A model generated the notes under the pieces. That model saw only the letters and a list, made by a program, of their open reading frames with translations. It was not told where the DNA came from and did not search any database. The translations under genes and the position numbers were made by a program. This document shows positions 7,718 to 10,195 of a DNA stretch of 10,195 nucleotides, one piece after another. How positions within the stretch are numbered: the first letter of the stretch is position 1; every line of letters begins with the position of its first letter. The DNA comes from Steroidobacteraceae bacterium (lineage in GTDB: Bacteria; Pseudomonadota; Gammaproteobacteria; Steroidobacterales; Steroidobacteraceae): assembly GCA_013044085.1 (NCBI GenBank), contig JABEVI010000015.1:1-10195 (forward strand), given 5' to 3'.

Positions 7718-8357
7718 GCGGATGCGCTCCACGCACGTGGATGAAGGTCCACAAACCAAGCAGCGCCGTCGTGCCATAGCCGATCAGCGGATTGACGATC
7801 AAATAATGCCGAATGGTCATTTTGAAAACCAAGAAACACGACAGCCCCGTCGAGGCGAGCAGCCCGAAACCCCATACGAGCGTCAGGATCATCATGCTGC
7901 GACGAAACCCGGCGGTGTGTCGCAGGCGCTCGAATTCAACCACGTCCGCGGTTGATTTGCGCGCGACGCTGGCGCGCGCCAGTTCGTAGATCAGTGGCCT
8001 GCCGATGGCCGCCGAGACCAGCATGACCACGGCGACCAGACCCCCGACCAGATTTTCCCTCAATTGCAAAAAACGTACCCCACCACCACCGATGAAGGCG
8101 AGCAGCGAGAGCGCGATTCCCGCGATCACGATGCATGAGATCGCATCGATGCGACGTCGCCGGGCGAACTCGATCAGACTCCAGGCAACCGGCGGCAGCG
8201 AAGAAGCCATGAGCGCATGCACATCACCAAGCCGCGGCTTCCCAACCACATAGAGCACATACGGCAGGATGAAGTTGACCAGGATTTCCACCGCCACCCC
8301 GGACCCCGCACGGCGGTCAGGCTTTGCTGTCCTTGCAGTGTCGACATCATCGCTCAC
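7704..8357 (-). CDS. VC0807-family inner-membrane protein
   Basis: This 217-residue integral membrane protein resembles the uncharacterised VC0807 family of proteobacteria. Features I recognise are the first helix with NFILPYVLYVVGKPRLGD (28-45), then SSLPPVAWSLIEFARRRRID (52-71), the helix IVIAGIALSLLAFIG (76-90), and LRENLVGGLVAVVMLVS (99-115) followed by RPLIYELARASVARKS (120-135). Two more helices lie near 154-178 and 185-207, giving about six. The second helix is followed by four arginines, which should face the cytoplasm. The start is GTG at 8357, backed by GGGAG 6 nt upstream, and sits 24 nt after the stop of the ThDP enzyme gene. Its 3' end overlaps the acylase start by 14 nt. The biochemical role of the family is not known; transport or envelope assembly is only a guess. 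Confidence 0.85.
   Translation of the reverse strand: MSDDVDTARTAKPDRRAGSGVAVEILVNFILPYVLYVVGKPRLGDVHALMASSLPPVAWSLIEFARRRRIDAISCIVIAGIALSLLAFIGGGGVRFLQLRENLVGGLVAVVMLVSAAIGRPLIYELARASVARKSTADVVEFERLRHTAGFRRSMMILTLVWGFGLLASTGLSCFLVFKMTIRHYLIVNPLIGYGTTALLGLWTFIHVRGAHPHERY
7727..7730 (-). promoter_or_regulatory. Ribosome binding site deciding the acylase start
   Basis: GGAG on the minus strand lies 9 nt before the ATG at 7717, inside the 3' end of the VC0807-family gene. It supports this ATG over a more distant start at 7777 in the same frame, which would put 20 extra residues before the membrane segment. Confidence 0.6.
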
Positions 8358-8363
8358 GTCTTG

Positions 8364-8368
8364 CTCCC
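8364..8368 (-). promoter_or_regulatory. Ribosome binding site supporting the GTG start of the VC0807-family gene
   Basis: GGGAG on the minus strand ends 6 nt before GTG at 8357. With no suitable ATG nearby, this decides for the GTG start. The site lies in the 24-nt gap after the ThDP enzyme stop. Confidence 0.7.
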
Positions 8369-8381
8369 ATACTGGGCCGGT

Positions 8382-9977
8382 TCAGGTGCACAGTACGGCG
8401 TCGATCAGGAACGGTGCCGAGGCGGCAAGTCCGCGCGCGTAGGCCGCGGCGAACTCGCGCGGTGTGCGGGCGCTCACGGCCTCGACGCCAAGCCCGCGCG
8501 CAATCTGCGCGAAATCGAGCGCCGGATCGACAAGATCGAGCATCCGCCGCGAGTTCTCGCCCGGCGAATCGATGCCGACTCCGCGCATTTCATGATGCAA
8601 GATGGCGTAGCTGCGATTGGAGAGAATGATGGTGAGAATGTTCAGCCGCTCGCGCGCCTGGGTCCACAGTGCCTGAATAGTGTACATGGCGCTGCCATCG
8701 GCCTGAACGTTCACCACCTTGCGATCGGGGCACGCGAGGGCCGCGCCTATCGCGAGCGGCGGACCGATGCCGATCGCGCCGCCGGTGTTTTGCAGGTAAT
8801 CGTGCGCAGCCGCGGCACGGGTCTTGGCGTACAACACCGCCATCGACGTCAACGACTCATCGCAGAGAATCGCCCCCTCGGGCAGTCCGGCGGCGATACG
8901 CTGGCAGACGTCCTGCGGAGTGAGCGTCGCGCCGTCGACCGGGGCCGCGGGCGGCGCGAACGCGATGCACCGCACCGGCCCCGGCCGGATCCCGAGACCG
9001 TTTTGGAGATGGGCAAGCGCGATCGCGGCGTCGTCTGCCGCAGCGCTCAGGGTCAGGATTTCGCAGGAGTCGCCGCACAATTTTCCCGGCAATCCGGGGT
9101 AGGCAAAGAACCCAACCGGCGCCTTGCAACCGACCAACACGAGGACATCGAGGGTCGCCAGGCACTCGATGGCCTTGACGATCGGATAAGGAATTTTCTC
9201 CACCGCAACCGTGCCCGCACCGCGTTCGAGGCGACCGCTCAGCGGCTCGCACAGAAGGCGTGCGCCGAGGGCCTCGGCAATCCGCCCCGCCACGGGTAAC
9301 GCGGGTCGCCGCAACGCCTTGCCGCCGAGCAGCAAGCCGATGCGGGCGCCCGAGCGTGCGTGCCGCGCGATCGCCTGTGCCACCGCGTCAACCTGAGCCG
9401 AAGCAGCGGCGGTGCAAGGCGCTGCCGGCGGTGCGCGGCAATGCTGCTCCGACAAGCCACCCCAGGAGGCATCCGCCGGCAGGATCAGCGTCGCGACCCC
9501 GGGCCGATCACGCGCCGCACGATAGACCTCGAGCGTCGCGGCCTGTACATCGTCCGGGTCCGTGACCCGCCGAACGGCGTCGGACATCGGTCTTGCCAGC
9601 GATTCGATATCGGTCGTGAGGGGCGCATCGAGCGCCAGGTGGGTCGAGGCGTGGTCGCCGACGACGTTCACGATCGGCGTGCGGGCGCGCCGGGCATTGT
9701 GCAAATTCGCCAGACCATTGGCGAGCCCGGGACCGAGATGCAGCAAGGTCGCCGCCGGATGCCCGGACATCCGGCCATAGCCGTCCGCCGCGCCGGTCAC
9801 CACATTCTCCTGAAGACCCAGCACACAGCGCATTCGGGGCTCGTGATCGAGCGCCGCCACGAAGTGCATTTCCGAGGTCCCGGGATTGGCAAAGCACACG
9901 CTGATGCCGCAATCGAGCAAGGTATCGCGCAGCAATTCAGCGCCGTTGACCGGGGTGGGCGGACGGGTGGCGCTCAT
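8382..9977 (-). CDS. Thiamine-diphosphate-dependent enzyme, acetolactate synthase large-subunit-like
   Basis: This 531-residue cytoplasmic enzyme belongs to the pyruvate-oxidase-type ThDP family (acetolactate synthase, benzoylformate decarboxylase and relatives). The N-terminal pyrimidine domain has FANPGTSEMHFVAALD (29-44) and the cofactor-activating Glu57 in LGLQENVVTGAADGYGRM, followed by LLHLGPGLANGLANLHNARR. A middle domain spans about 190-350. The C-terminal diphosphate domain carries the metal motif ADGSAMYTIQALW (426-438) through SNRSYAIL (453-460), with Ala in place of the first Gly of the usual GDG. The sequence is closer to the stand-alone acetolactate-synthase-like proteins than to true IlvB/IlvI, and no small regulatory subunit gene is next to it. 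Likely chemistry is decarboxylation of a 2-oxo acid with or without carboligation. The ATG at 9977 overlaps the upstream miniprotein stop as TGATG; an in-frame extension to 10067 runs through that gene and reads as low-complexity basic sequence. Confidence 0.9.
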   Translation of the reverse strand: MSATRPPTPVNGAELLRDTLLDCGISVCFANPGTSEMHFVAALDHEPRMRCVLGLQENVVTGAADGYGRMSGHPAATLLHLGPGLANGLANLHNARRARTPIVNVVGDHASTHLALDAPLTTDIESLARPMSDAVRRVTDPDDVQAATLEVYRAARDRPGVATLILPADASWGGLSEQHCRAPPAAPCTAAASAQVDAVAQAIARHARSGARIGLLLGGKALRRPALPVAGRIAEALGARLLCEPLSGRLERGAGTVAVEKIPYPIVKAIECLATLDVLVLVGCKAPVGFFAYPGLPGKLCGDSCEILTLSAAADDAAIALAHLQNGLGIRPGPVRCIAFAPPAAPVDGATLTPQDVCQRIAAGLPEGAILCDESLTSMAVLYAKTRAAAAHDYLQNTGGAIGIGPPLAIGAALACPDRKVVNVQADGSAMYTIQALWTQARERLNILTIILSNRSYAILHHEMRGVGIDSPGENSRRMLDLVDPALDFAQIARGLGVEAVSARTPREFAAAYARGLAASAPFLIDAVLCT

Positions 9978-10153
9978 CACGATGCGGACGGGGATGCGGC
10001 CCGGCTCAGGATGATGTAGGGGACCAGGTTCGCGAGACCACCGGCGGCGGGGATGAGTCCGAACCACGCGCCGCTATCCTTATCGAGCAACAACGACGCG
10101 GTGATCGGGATCAGCGACTGGACTAACGTCACCTCGTTTATATCGATGCCCAT
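9977..10153 (-). CDS. 58-residue membrane miniprotein, unrecognised
   Basis: This is a small ORF with a strong start: GGAGG, an 8-nt spacer, then ATG at 10153. An in-frame TGA lies 10 codons upstream of the ATG, so it is not merely the tail of a longer gene. The product begins MGIDINEVTLVQSLIPITAS and has two hydrophobic stretches, about 9-23 (TLVQSLIPITASLLL) and 30-49 (WFGLIPAAGGLANLVPYIIL), split by the polar turn DKDSGA. It ends in a short Ser/Ala-rich tail. Two short helices forming a hairpin in the inner membrane is the likely form. Its TGA shares a base with the ATG of the ThDP enzyme (TGATG), the classic arrangement for translational coupling. I do not recognise the family. It could be a leader that sets translation of the enzyme, or a small partner protein. 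Confidence 0.65.
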   Translation of the reverse strand: MGIDINEVTLVQSLIPITASLLLDKDSGAWFGLIPAAGGLANLVPYIILSRAASPSAS

Positions 10154-10161
10154 TATCGTAT

Positions 10162-10166
10162 CCTCC
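10162..10166 (-). promoter_or_regulatory. Strong Shine-Dalgarno site of the membrane miniprotein
   Basis: GGAGG on the minus strand lies 8 nt before ATG at 10153. It is among the best-placed ribosome sites in the window and the main evidence that the 58-residue ORF is translated. The remaining 29 bp to the right edge show no clear promoter. Confidence 0.7.
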
Positions 10167-10195
10167 AGGGGTTTTGACGGTCACGATGGTGATAC

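Noticed and set aside
5348..7744. A 798-codon open frame on the plus strand opposite the acylase gene
   Set aside because: It mirrors the codon structure of a high-GC gene. The product is rich in Arg, His and Gln with no recognisable domain, while the minus strand encodes a complete acylase with active-site motifs.
8217..9299. A 360-codon plus-strand frame opposite the ThDP enzyme gene
   Set aside because: It is Arg-rich antisense sequence without domains, and it crosses the junction of two well-supported minus-strand genes.
10181..10192. TCAC-GATG-GTGA inverted repeat as a possible operator for the cluster
   Set aside because: The half-sites are only 4 bp and the window ends 3 bp later. 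No promoter is visible to relate it to.

Overview
The window is high-GC bacterial DNA. It is gene-dense, with short or overlapping gene junctions, GTG and ATG starts, and no tRNA, rRNA, CRISPR or insertion sequence that I can see. A DedA-family protein, a VC0807-family membrane protein, a small outer-membrane beta-barrel ending in phenylalanine and a periplasmic Ntn acylase together point to a Gram-negative proteobacterium. A gammaproteobacterium is my guess, but nothing here fixes the genus.

Layout: (1) 1-551, minus strand: the 5' part of a YVTN-type beta-propeller protein. It runs off the left edge and carries two opposite single-base frame shifts, so it reads as a pseudogene. (2) 605-1264, plus strand: an intact DedA-family inner-membrane protein, divergent from the propeller gene. 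Its stop codon overlaps the stop of the converging gene. (3) 1261-10153, minus strand: seven co-directional genes. In order of transcription they are a 58-residue membrane miniprotein, a thiamine-diphosphate enzyme of the acetolactate synthase/benzoylformate decarboxylase type, a six-helix VC0807-family protein, a membrane-anchored penicillin-acylase-family Ntn hydrolase, a small outer-membrane beta-barrel, a secreted beta-propeller/phosphoesterase of 957 residues, and an FMN-binding pyridoxamine-phosphate-oxidase-like protein. Four of the six junctions overlap or lie within 13 nt, one is 24 nt, and only the gap before the phosphoesterase gene is longer (115 nt).

How the genes might work together is inference. 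The set runs from cytoplasm (ThDP enzyme, flavoprotein) through inner membrane (miniprotein, VC0807 protein) and periplasm (acylase, phosphoesterase) to outer membrane (barrel). This could be a small-molecule or envelope-lipid processing unit in which a compound made or altered in the cytoplasm is deacylated and dephosphorylated after export. It could equally be a loose housekeeping cluster. The substrates of the acylase and of the ThDP enzyme cannot be read from the sequence.
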